A stretch of DNA of 22,722 nucleotides, from positions 1 to 22,722 of the forward strand of contig CAZBJW010000043.1 in assembly GCA_964492135.1 (NCBI GenBank), given 5' to 3'. Below, piece by piece: positions 8,646 through 15,383 of the stretch. Within the stretch, counting starts at the first letter, position 1. Every line of letters starts with the position of its first letter. The translations under genes were made by a program, and so were the position numbers. The stretch is from CAYGAW01 sp964492135. Lineage in GTDB: Bacteria; Chloroflexota; Anaerolineae; UBA7937; B3-Chlor. The notes below the pieces were generated by a model, which had not been told where the DNA came from, ran no database searches, and saw nothing but the letters and a program-made list of their open reading frames with translations.

Positions 8646-9210
8646 GCGCGAGAACGATGGCTTCAGCGACCTCCTTCATAGGCTTGCGCTGATCCATGCT
8701 GGTTTTCTGAATACGGCGGAAGGCGTCAGCCTCGCTGAGTCCTTGAGTATCCATCAGGATGCCCTTAGCACGGTCCACCAGTTTCCTCGTCTCAAGAGCC
8801 TCCTTGAGGTCCTCCACTTCCTGTTCGAGAGCACGGAACTCCCTCCATCTCCGCAAGGCAACTTCGATAGCTGGCGCCAGGTCAGCCTCGTGGAACGGCT
8901 TGACAATGTACGCCATCACCCCCGCTTCTTTGGCCCTCTCTACCAGATCTTGCTGGCTGTAGGCAGTAAGCAGCAACACAGGGGCGATCCGCTCCTCGGT
9001 GAGGATTCTACCTGCATCTATCCCATCCATGCCTGGCATCTTGATGTCCATGATCACGATGTCTGGCTTCAGTTCTCGGGAGAGATGGACGGCGCTCTCG
9101 CCGTCACCGGCTTCCCCCACAACTAGGTATCCTAGACTGTCCAACATCTCTCTGAGGTCCATCCTCACAATGGACTCATCATCGGCAACGATTACTCTAT
9201 GTCGCTCCAC
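8623..9210 (-). CDS. ANTAR-domain response regulator (PdtaR-like)
   Basis: A 195-aa protein with an N-terminal receiver domain: acidic pair Asp10-Asp11, phospho-acceptor Asp55 in IVIMDIKMPGMDG, Thr82, and Lys104 in YIVKPF. After a coiled-coil linker (about 123-140) comes an ANTAR domain, TRKLVDRAKGILMDTQGLSEADAF onward to about 189. ANTAR regulators bind paired RNA hairpins with hexanucleotide loops and prevent transcription termination. The start is GTG at 9210, supported by AGGAGGT at 9219-9225 with an 8-nt spacer; it overlaps the kinase gene by 19 nt. The partner is the adjacent HisKA_2 kinase. Domain order and length match PdtaR of Mycobacterium and EutV-type regulators. Target RNAs are unknown. 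Confidence 0.93.
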   Translation of the reverse strand: MERHRVIVADDESIVRMDLREMLDSLGYLVVGEAGDGESAVHLSRELKPDIVIMDIKMPGMDGIDAGRILTEERIAPVLLLTAYSQQDLVERAKEAGVMAYIVKPFHEADLAPAIEVALRRWREFRALEQEVEDLKEALETRKLVDRAKGILMDTQGLSEADAFRRIQKTSMDQRKPMKEVAEAIVLAHEAGRGE

Positions 9211-10697
9211 TTCAGTTCACCTCCTAGGGGAATCTTTGGGAAAGTCAGTATGGCTTGCACCCCCTGGCCATTGATGAGTTCGAACTCCCCCCTCAGGTCA
9301 TCTTTCACCAGAGTTTGCACAATAGTCAATCCCAAATGGCTATCTCTCTCCAGGTCGAATCCTTGAGGCAGGCGTCTTCCAGAGTTGCTGATCTTCAAGG
9401 TCACCGTATCGGCACCGTCCCGTAGTTCCACGGAAACCTCGCCTCCCTGGGTCGGAGACAAGCCATGCTCTAGCGCGTTTTGCAGCAGTTCGTTGATGAT
9501 TAGCGCACAGGCAGTTGCCTGCTGCGTTGGAAGATATATATTCGGGCCGAGCAGCGAGAAACGAACGCCTTCTTCGCCACTCGCCACGCCCTGACGCAGC
9601 TGATCGAGGATTCTGCGGCTGACATCCTTGACGTTGATGACCCGCGATTCGTGCTCCGAAAGGAACTCGTGCACTGCAGCCACGCTGAGAATGCGGCTCA
9701 CGCCGTCCTCCAGCACCTGTTGCACCTCGTCAGAGTCGGCCCTTCGAGCTTGCAGGCGTAGCAGAGATGCGATGGTCTGCAGGTTGTTCTTCACCCGATG
9801 GTGAATCTCCTGGATCATGGCCGCCCTTATTCTTGCCTCCTTCTCTTGCCGCCGGGCAGCCGTCGCGTCATGGATCAAGATCAGAACGCCAGTAACCGTT
9901 CTATCGGCCAGCTTTGGCAACCGCAACAAGCGCCGAGACAGGGGCACTGAGTCAGCCTGTGCAAAGATAGGAATAGCCTTTCTAATCCAAACGCGATCCC
10001 CCTCCTCGGCCTCCTCTTCCAAACAGCGCTTCTCACGCAGTGCTGCCCTCAGCAGCGCGTCGCCTGTGCTGTCTATCCTGGAGAGCTCTTTCTTCTCCAA
10101 GGTCTCCATGTAGCGCAGTCTACGATAGAGATTGGTCGCGATATCGCTCGCGTAGCGGATGCGGTGGCGATTATCGACGAGTAGAATGCCGTCTTCCTCC
10201 CCGAAGGGTGATAGCGTGTCCAAACCCTCCAGTTCCCCCTCGAGAACCATCGCTTGAAGCCTCTCCACGGCCCTACGGAATCTGATGGGCCGATGCCGAT
10301 GGCGCTCTTCCTCAATCATCGTCTTCTCGACCGACAAGGCAGCAATCACCTGACCGCCGTCACCGTAGATGGGCTGAGCCTCTTGGATGACGGGAGCGCC
10401 CTCATCAAGCACGCCCTGCGTTCCTCGAGTAGGATTCGCTGTCTCAAGAGTCTCAAAGACGGCGCGCTTCTCAGGTGCGACAAGCACCTCTCCGCACACT
10501 GGCTCATCATAGATGGGAGGCACCGAATGCGGCTCCGCCTGAGCCACTACCACCGCTTGATCCTGCGCCGAAGGGCAGTAGATCAACATGTCGGCGCCCG
10601 TGATATCAGCCAGGATGGGAAGGTCACCCTCAATCCTGCGCAGTATGTCTATGTCCTCTTCACTTAGGTTTGGACACGAGTAGACTACGTCGTCCAT
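9192..10697 (-). CDS. HisKA_2 sensor histidine kinase (PdtaS-like)
   Basis: A soluble 501-aa kinase from the chosen ATG at 10697. Residues about 8-125 form an N-terminal GAF-like domain of the H_kinase_N type (LPILADITGADMLIYC). About 168-277 is a PAS domain (EDGILLVDNRHRIRYASD). EIHHRVKNNLQTIASLLRLQ (297-316) is the HisKA_2 dimerisation and phospho-acceptor region with the His pair at 299-300. NELLQNALEHG (402-412) and HLGLTIV belong to the HATPase domain. No membrane span is seen, so the signal is probably cytoplasmic. The frame extends to 10796, but that start lies upstream of and would be translated through the tRNA terminator hairpin; ATG at 10730 is the other candidate. It is the partner of the ANTAR regulator. 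No clear promoter is seen in the short gap after the terminator. Confidence 0.9.
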   Translation of the reverse strand: MDDVVYSCPNLSEEDIDILRRIEGDLPILADITGADMLIYCPSAQDQAVVVAQAEPHSVPPIYDEPVCGEVLVAPEKRAVFETLETANPTRGTQGVLDEGAPVIQEAQPIYGDGGQVIAALSVEKTMIEEERHRHRPIRFRRAVERLQAMVLEGELEGLDTLSPFGEEDGILLVDNRHRIRYASDIATNLYRRLRYMETLEKKELSRIDSTGDALLRAALREKRCLEEEAEEGDRVWIRKAIPIFAQADSVPLSRRLLRLPKLADRTVTGVLILIHDATAARRQEKEARIRAAMIQEIHHRVKNNLQTIASLLRLQARRADSDEVQQVLEDGVSRILSVAAVHEFLSEHESRVINVKDVSRRILDQLRQGVASGEEGVRFSLLGPNIYLPTQQATACALIINELLQNALEHGLSPTQGGEVSVELRDGADTVTLKISNSGRRLPQGFDLERDSHLGLTIVQTLVKDDLRGEFELINGQGVQAILTFPKIPLGGELKWSDIE

Positions 10698-10733
10698 GAT
10701 CACTATTGCGTACTGCTCCCACTTTCGCATACG

Positions 10734-10768
10734 AAAAATGGCCGCCAGCATAGCGGGCTGCCGGCCAT
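10734..10768 (-). terminator. Intrinsic terminator of tRNA-Pro
   Basis: On the minus strand, ATGGCCGGCAGC (10768-10757) pairs with GCTGGCGGCCAT (10749-10738) with one mismatch, around a 7-nt loop, and runs into TTTTT. It lies about 67 nt after the encoded CCA of tRNA-Pro and only about 36 nt before the likely kinase start. It should end tRNA transcripts and limits read-through into the kinase-regulator-nadE operon. Confidence 0.8.
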
Positions 10769-10832
10769 TCCTTACAACACAAAGCTCCCATTCCAAGGCA
10801 GAGGGGTTGACTCCCCGCTACGCAAGGCTTCA

Positions 10833-10911
<79 letters not shown>

Positions 10912-10925
10912 ACAAGTCACCCTTG

Positions 10926-10964
10926 ATTATAGTCTATTATAATACATAACGGCGGTTTTGACAA
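10926..10964 (-). promoter_or_regulatory. Promoter of tRNA-Pro
   Basis: On the minus strand, TTGTCA (10964-10959) and TATAAT (10941-10936) are spaced by 17 nt, a near-consensus sigma-70 promoter. Transcription would begin near 10929, about 18 nt before the mature tRNA. A second TATAAT (10931-10926) lies 10 bp downstream without a matching -35 box at ideal spacing. Confidence 0.8.
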
Positions 10965-11222
10965 CCCTTGCGAGTTGAGAGTGTGGAATGACTACAAGTG
11001 GAAGGGCATCGGGTGGGGAGCCCAATCCTCACCGCGAGACGGAAACATGCTCCCAGCACGCGTCACGGCCGGCCTTGGCGGGTTTACCACTGCGTGGGGC
11101 GCCCGCGCCGTAGCGCGTTGTCAGCTGGTTCATCGGAAACAGTGCGCGTGATCCCTCACCTGCACGAGTGGGCACCTTGTCGACGACATTAGTCCTCTGC
11201 CGTGAAACTCGTCCGACTCGCA
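10965..11222. other. Non-coding gap between tRNA-Pro promoter and lipB 3' end
   Basis: No convincing gene lies here. Frames on both strands are short and Arg/Ser-rich. A GC-rich patch holds a small hairpin, CGCGC (11104-11108) with GCGCG (11113-11117) around a CGTA loop, with no T-run. I see no obvious terminator for lipB. Confidence 0.6.
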
Positions 11223-11972
11223 TCAAAGCGCCCCATCTGCCACACGAGGGCCGCCTGCCGACACTGCTTTCATTGCCACGATGGCATCGTCAAGGCGCAT
11301 CTCGCGCAGTTCCATCCCGAAGACAACGGAGAACTGCTGGCTCACCTGTTGACGTACCACAGACATATCCACTGCGCGTCCCAGAATCTTCTCTATGGAC
11401 GTGACTTCCTTTCCCACCAGCCCGCAGGGTACAATCAACTCGAAATGGGACAGATCTGACCCCACATTCAGAGCAAACCCGTGGAAGGTGATCCAATCCT
11501 CGATGCGGACTCCCAGCGCGGCGATTTTCTCCTGGCCGTCCACCCAGACCCCGATGTTACCAGGGAGGCGCTGTGCAGCGACGCCCAACTCGTCCAGCGT
11601 ACGTATCAGTACCTCTTCCAAGGAGTGCATGTACCAGCCTATGTCCTGACGATGTTGGCGTAGGTCCATGATTGGATACCCCACCAACTGACCGGGGCCA
11701 TGATAGGTCACGTCGCCTCCGCGTTCCACGCGCCGCACCTCGATACCGCGCTTGGCCAACCAGTCCCCAGAGACCAGAATGTTGCTCTCATCGGCCCGCC
11801 GCCCGAGGGTAATGACGGGCGGATGTTCCACCAGGACGAGCGTATCCGGGACAAGACCGGCTTTTCTGGCACCGACTAGCTTATGCTGTAGATCAAGCAC
11901 CCGATCATACGCTTCGAGCCCCAAGTTCAGCACGTTGAGGACCGGACTGCACTTCACCTGAACCTTCGTCAT
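11223..11972 (-). CDS. lipB: Octanoyltransferase (lipoate biosynthesis)
   Basis: A 249-aa LipB, which moves the octanoyl group from acyl carrier protein to the lipoyl domains of enzymes such as pyruvate dehydrogenase or the glycine cleavage H protein, ahead of LipA. Family motifs: VEHPPVITLGRRA, ERGGDVTYHGPGQLVGYPI (RGGD 84-87, HGPGQ 91-95), KIAALGVRIEDWITFHGFALNV with the catalytic Lys149, and LIVPCGLVGKEVTSI with the acyl-thioester Cys183. The ATG at 11972 is chosen because AGGTGG stands 8 nt before it; a GTG at 11984 lacks this support. Length is normal for the family. No lipA or H-protein gene is adjacent in this window. The enzyme is cytoplasmic. Confidence 0.96.
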   Translation of the reverse strand: MTKVQVKCSPVLNVLNLGLEAYDRVLDLQHKLVGARKAGLVPDTLVLVEHPPVITLGRRADESNILVSGDWLAKRGIEVRRVERGGDVTYHGPGQLVGYPIMDLRQHRQDIGWYMHSLEEVLIRTLDELGVAAQRLPGNIGVWVDGQEKIAALGVRIEDWITFHGFALNVGSDLSHFELIVPCGLVGKEVTSIEKILGRAVDMSVVRQQVSQQFSVVFGMELREMRLDDAIVAMKAVSAGGPRVADGAL

Positions 11973-12240
11973 GTTCCCAGCCACCTGGAGAGCGATCTGT
12001 TCTGATCACAGACGCTCGCTCATCCAGTCAGTACGTTCCCAATCGCGCATCCATGAAGCCAGCACTTCGCCTTGTTATTCCTGGCTGAGCTGGTGGGCAT
12101 GGAGATGAACCATTCGGCCATCATAAGGAGGAGTGGGAGGGCGCGTCGCTGCTAGGCATCCCGACAGGAGGATTACCGGGATGAGCGGCCTTGGGATCGT
12201 CTTCCTGCACCAGCCACCACCTCGCCAGAAACCACCGATC
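11973..12240. other. Gap between lipB and the GT2 gene
   Basis: No supportable gene. A minus-strand frame ending at 12075 contains a lipobox-like stretch, VILLSGCLAATRPP, but it has no start codon between the GT2 stop and that stretch. No consensus promoter for lipB was found, so lipB may be cotranscribed from the GT2 promoter. Confidence 0.5.
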
Positions 12241-12900
12241 TCAGGCCGTGAAGCGCAGCTTAATAAGTGCCCACAACGTGGGTAACCCATCCAGAGGGGT
12301 CAGTTTCTTCTCAGTGCGGGGGAAATACCGTATGGGCACCTGATGGATCCCGTAGCCCTTCCTCAGTATCTTGGCCGTGATTTCCGCCTCGATGTCAAAC
12401 CCGTCAGCATGCAGTTCGAGGTCAGCCATCACTGCTCCATCGATGAGCTTGTAGCATGTCTCCATGTCCTCCAGACTTCCACCGTAGAGCAGATTGGTGA
12501 CCTGCGTAAGGACACGGTTGCCCCAGCGCATGTGCCACTCTTGCTCGTCCAAGGACCTGACGCCGTAGACCACCTGGGCCCTGGCCTGGAGAAGCGGTCG
12601 AACGAGTCTGTGGTAGTCTTGAGGATCGTACTCCAGATCGGCATCCTGAATGATCATCGCGTCCCCAGAGGCCGCTGCGAGAGCAGTCCGTATGGCTGCG
12701 CCCTTGCCCCGGTTGCGATCATGAGTGATCACTAGGAGGTCCTCACGTTGCAGGCTTGAGAGAATCTGCGGCGTTCTGTCGGTGGAGCAGTCATCGACTA
12801 CGATGATCTCCTTCTCCAGATCCACAGCGTCGACCCGCCTCAAGACCTCTTCCACAGTGCTCTCTTCATTGTAGACGGGAATCAGCACCGACAGTTTCAC
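12241..12900 (-). CDS. Family 2 glycosyltransferase (DPM1/polyprenyl-phosphate type)
   Basis: A 219-aa cytoplasmic GT-A enzyme without membrane spans. It has SVLIPVYNEESTVEEVL, VVDDCSTDRTP (Asp36-Asp41), HDRNRGKGAAIRTAL, the DAD metal-binding motif at 86-88 in IIQDADLEYDP, DMETCYKL, and GFDIEAEITAKILRKG near the end. This set and the basic tail RTEKKLTPLDGLPTLWALIKLRF resemble dolichyl/polyprenyl-phosphate mannose or glucose synthases lacking the C-terminal membrane anchor. The predicted reaction is NDP-sugar plus polyprenyl phosphate to polyprenyl-phosphate sugar. That product would suit the GT-C enzymes at the left of the window, but they are not in the same operon and the link is inference. 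The start is GTG at 12900 with a weak Shine-Dalgarno; the promoter is at 12951-12979. Confidence 0.88.
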   Translation of the reverse strand: MKLSVLIPVYNEESTVEEVLRRVDAVDLEKEIIVVDDCSTDRTPQILSSLQREDLLVITHDRNRGKGAAIRTALAAASGDAMIIQDADLEYDPQDYHRLVRPLLQARAQVVYGVRSLDEQEWHMRWGNRVLTQVTNLLYGGSLEDMETCYKLIDGAVMADLELHADGFDIEAEITAKILRKGYGIHQVPIRYFPRTEKKLTPLDGLPTLWALIKLRFTA

Positions 12901-12950
12901 GTCGCTTCACTCGAGATCAATATTGGGGGACCGCCAGTCGTCGTCACGCT

Positions 12951-12979
12951 ATTATATTGCAACTCTATCGCCTCGACAA
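12951..12979 (-). promoter_or_regulatory. Promoter of the GT2 gene
   Basis: On the minus strand, TTGTCG (12979-12974) and TATAAT (12956-12951) are separated by 17 nt. The start would be near 12944, leaving a leader of about 44 nt before the GTG at 12900. It is divergent from the promoter at 13010-13038. Confidence 0.7.
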
Positions 12980-13009
12980 AGCAACGCCTGGCTGGCACCA
13001 AGTGTTGAG

Positions 13010-13038
13010 TTGACCGCCCGACTTTAGGCGCGTATAAT
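13010..13038 (+). promoter_or_regulatory. Promoter of the M20 amidohydrolase operon
   Basis: TTGACC (13010-13015) and TATAAT (13033-13038) are separated by 17 nt. Transcription would start near 13045, giving a leader of about 80 nt. It is divergent from the GT2 promoter, with 30 bp between the two -35 boxes. Confidence 0.75.
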
Positions 13039-13114
13039 AGCCTTGCCCTACCGGCACCGGCGCAGCCCGACAATTGCGCGCACGAGTCGACGTAGAACTC
13101 GCAAGGACAGCTTC

Positions 13115-13120
13115 GGAGGT
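13115..13120 (+). promoter_or_regulatory. Ribosome binding site deciding the M20 start
   Basis: GGAGGT stands 6 nt before the ATG at 13127. This selects that start over the in-frame TTG at 13043, which would lie at the predicted transcription start and adds a basic, non-conserved extension. Confidence 0.8.
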
Positions 13121-13126
13121 ACTGAT

Positions 13127-14296
13127 ATGCTGGATCAGGCCCAGGCCTTGAGCCAAACGCTGGTTGAGCTGAGGCGGACCATTCATCAACATCCCGAGCT
13201 TGGCTTCCAGGAGATAGGGACGGCCAGGCTCGTAGGCGAAACCCTGCAATCCCTCGGTCTCAGAGTTCGTACCGGCGTGGCCAAGACGGGAGTCATCGGT
13301 CACTTGGGCACCGATGGACCCATGATCGCGATTCGGGCGGATATGGATGCCCTCCCCATTCAGGAGCAGAACGACGTGGCGTACGCTTCTCGGGTTCCAG
13401 GGGTGATGCATGCTTGCGGTCACGACGCCCACATCGCTATGGCTCTGGGTGCAGCCATGCTTCTGTCTGAGGCAGAGTTGTCAGGGCAGGTACGGTTCCT
13501 TTTCCAGCCCTCCGAGGAGAAGAGCGATGACGAAGGGAAAAGCGGTGCTGTACGCCTGGTGGAGGAAGGTGCCATGAGCGACGTGGATGCGGTCATCGCC
13601 CTCCATGTGCAGCCGAGACTTGAAACAGGACAGGTGAAAGTGGGGAGCGGCCCCATCTGTGCCGCCGCTGACGCCTTCGAGGCTACCATCATCGGTGAAG
13701 GATGTCACGGCGCTTTCCCTCACCTGGGAGTGGACCCCATCTTCATCAGCGCGCAGGTGATCAGTGCCGTACAGGGCATCGTCTCCCGTCGCCTGGACCC
13801 CACGAGACCTGCCGTAGTCACCATCGGCTCCATTCACGGTGGCACGGCAGGCAATGTCATCCCTCCAGAAGTCGTTCTCAAAGGCACTATCCGGAGCCTG
13901 GACGAGACTGTCCGACGCGACCTAGCACTTGAGCTAGAGCGGGCCCTGGAGGTGTCACGAGCGCTGGGTGGCAATTTCCGGCTTGAGATCGGCGGAGGAT
14001 ACCCGGCCGTGGTGAACGATGAAGACATAGCCCAGCTTATCCGCGACGTCGCCACCGATCTACTGGGAGCCGATTCGGTCCACAAGGAGGTACCGGAAAT
14101 GGGAGCTGAGGACTTCAGTATCTTGGTCAGCCAGGCACCTGGGGCCTTGTTCTCTTTGGGGGTGAAGCACAGAGGGTGGACGGAAGCTCGTCAACTGCAT
14201 AACCCCGACTTCGACATCGATGAGGATGCGCTGCCCGTCGGAGCAGCCATTCTGGCCGAGACGACTCGACGCTATCTGGTGAGTTGGAGCACATGA
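13127..14296 (+). CDS. M20D-family amidohydrolase / aminoacylase-like
   Basis: A 389-aa metal-dependent hydrolase of the IAA-amino-acid hydrolase, hippurate hydrolase and N-acyl-amino-acid deacetylase group (M20D). Motifs: RRTIHQHPELGFQE (16-29), IRADMDALPI (69-78), MHACGHDAHIAM with metal ligands Cys97 and His99, FQPSEE with Glu130-Glu131, ALHVQP with His160, the dimerisation-domain segment GCHGAFPHLGVDPI, and QLHNPDFDID with His358. It probably cleaves an acyl group from an amino acid or a related amide, in the cytoplasm; the substrate is not predictable. The start is fixed by GGAGGT. Its stop overlaps the next ATG by 4 nt (ATGA), so it is coupled to the DUF89 gene. Length is normal for the family. 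Confidence 0.93.
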   Translation: MLDQAQALSQTLVELRRTIHQHPELGFQEIGTARLVGETLQSLGLRVRTGVAKTGVIGHLGTDGPMIAIRADMDALPIQEQNDVAYASRVPGVMHACGHDAHIAMALGAAMLLSEAELSGQVRFLFQPSEEKSDDEGKSGAVRLVEEGAMSDVDAVIALHVQPRLETGQVKVGSGPICAAADAFEATIIGEGCHGAFPHLGVDPIFISAQVISAVQGIVSRRLDPTRPAVVTIGSIHGGTAGNVIPPEVVLKGTIRSLDETVRRDLALELERALEVSRALGGNFRLEIGGGYPAVVNDEDIAQLIRDVATDLLGADSVHKEVPEMGAEDFSILVSQAPGALFSLGVKHRGWTEARQLHNPDFDIDEDALPVGAAILAETTRRYLVSWST

Positions 14297-15162
14297 GAGC
14301 GACCACGACTTGTATACCCTGCTACCTGAAGCAGGCACTGTCAGCAGCGTGCGAGATCACAGATGATCCAGAGACTCAACGTTCAGTTCTGAACAGTGTG
14401 GCAGAGCTGCTACCTGAATTGCCTCTCTCCAACACGCCGGCCGAGAACTCCACTTACGTTTTGTGGCGAACGCATGACATCTTGAGCTGCCGTGATCCCT
14501 TTGCCGCCAAGAAGCAACACTACAACGAACTGGCGTTGACCATGTATCCAGACCTCAAAGCCATCGTACAACAATCGCATTCGTCGCTACACGCCGCCGT
14601 CAAAGTGGCGGCGGCTGGCAATATCATTGATCTGGGAATCGTTGAAGATGCAGATCTGAATCTGGGTGCGATTCTGGATGAGGTGCTCACGAAAGAGTTT
14701 GCCGTGGACGAGACGGAGCTGCTTGACGAAAGGCTCGGAACGGCAAGCCACGTGCTCTACCTGCTCGACAACGCTGGAGAGATCGTTTTCGACAGGGTGT
14801 TGATCGAGGAATTGTTGGCAAGGGAAGCGAATGTAACCGTGGCTGCGAAGGGGGCCCCGATCCTGAATGATGCGACCGTGGAAGACGCCGTGACAGCAGG
14901 CATCGATAGGACATGCCGGGTGGTCAGCAACGGTTCAAGCATGATAGGCACCAACTTGAAGACTTGTTCACTGGAGTTCCTGCGCGAGTTCCAGGCTGCA
15001 GACTTCGTCATCAGCAAAGGCCAGGCCAATTTCGAAACGCTCAACGAGAGCTCGGCCCCCATTTTCTTCATACTCAAGGCCAAGTGTCCTGAGGTGGGCA
15101 AGGAGTTTGGGGGCGCCATGGGGGACGTGGTCGCTATGTTCAACCCGACCATGGTCAAGTAG
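14293..15162 (+). CDS. DUF89 / ARMT1-like damage-control phosphatase family protein
   Basis: A 289-aa protein of the DUF89 (PF01937) family. It has the N-terminal CIPC motif (Cys7, Cys10) followed by YLKQAL, the conserved YLLDNAGEIVFDRVLIEEL (156-174; Asp159, Asn160 and Glu163 expected at the metal site), VAAKGAPILNDAT and DFVISKGQANFETL (237-250). Members are metal-dependent phosphatases proposed to remove damaged or surplus phosphometabolites. The short CxxC-bearing subfamily is found in archaea and bacteria and is poorly characterised. The start ATG at 14293 overlaps the M20 stop; a TTG 9 nt upstream is possible but less likely. Being coupled to an amidohydrolase hints at a shared substrate, which is inference. 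No terminator is seen in the 221 bp that follow. Confidence 0.88.
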   Translation: MRATTTCIPCYLKQALSAACEITDDPETQRSVLNSVAELLPELPLSNTPAENSTYVLWRTHDILSCRDPFAAKKQHYNELALTMYPDLKAIVQQSHSSLHAAVKVAAAGNIIDLGIVEDADLNLGAILDEVLTKEFAVDETELLDERLGTASHVLYLLDNAGEIVFDRVLIEELLAREANVTVAAKGAPILNDATVEDAVTAGIDRTCRVVSNGSSMIGTNLKTCSLEFLREFQAADFVISKGQANFETLNESSAPIFFILKAKCPEVGKEFGGAMGDVVAMFNPTMVK

Positions 15163-15383
15163 GTTGAACAACGCGATTGCCACAGTGTTGGTATCCCAGG
15201 ACAGAAGGGTGCGGCTCTGTCGCATCATCTCTTGAACTGCCGAGCTCGGTGGGGTGATGTCGGAGTACAGGCACCGGCTGCGACGGCTGGTTGCACCAAG
15301 CACGCAGCTCCTAGCCGAATCCGCGTCCAGCACTGGTCCGCCAGAATGAGCGCACGCTCCTGGTTCTTTCGGCTCAACGGGTT

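Noticed and set aside
12075..12290. Minus-strand frame with lipobox-like VILLSGCLAATRPP
   Set aside because: There is no ATG, GTG or TTG between the GT2 stop and this stretch; the only start lies within the GT2 gene in another frame, and the first 30 residues are not signal-peptide-like. Probably chance.
13043..13126. N-terminal extension of the M20 amidohydrolase
   Set aside because: Its TTG lies at the predicted transcription start, has no Shine-Dalgarno, and codes for a non-conserved basic stretch; the ATG at 13127 has GGAGGT at ideal spacing.
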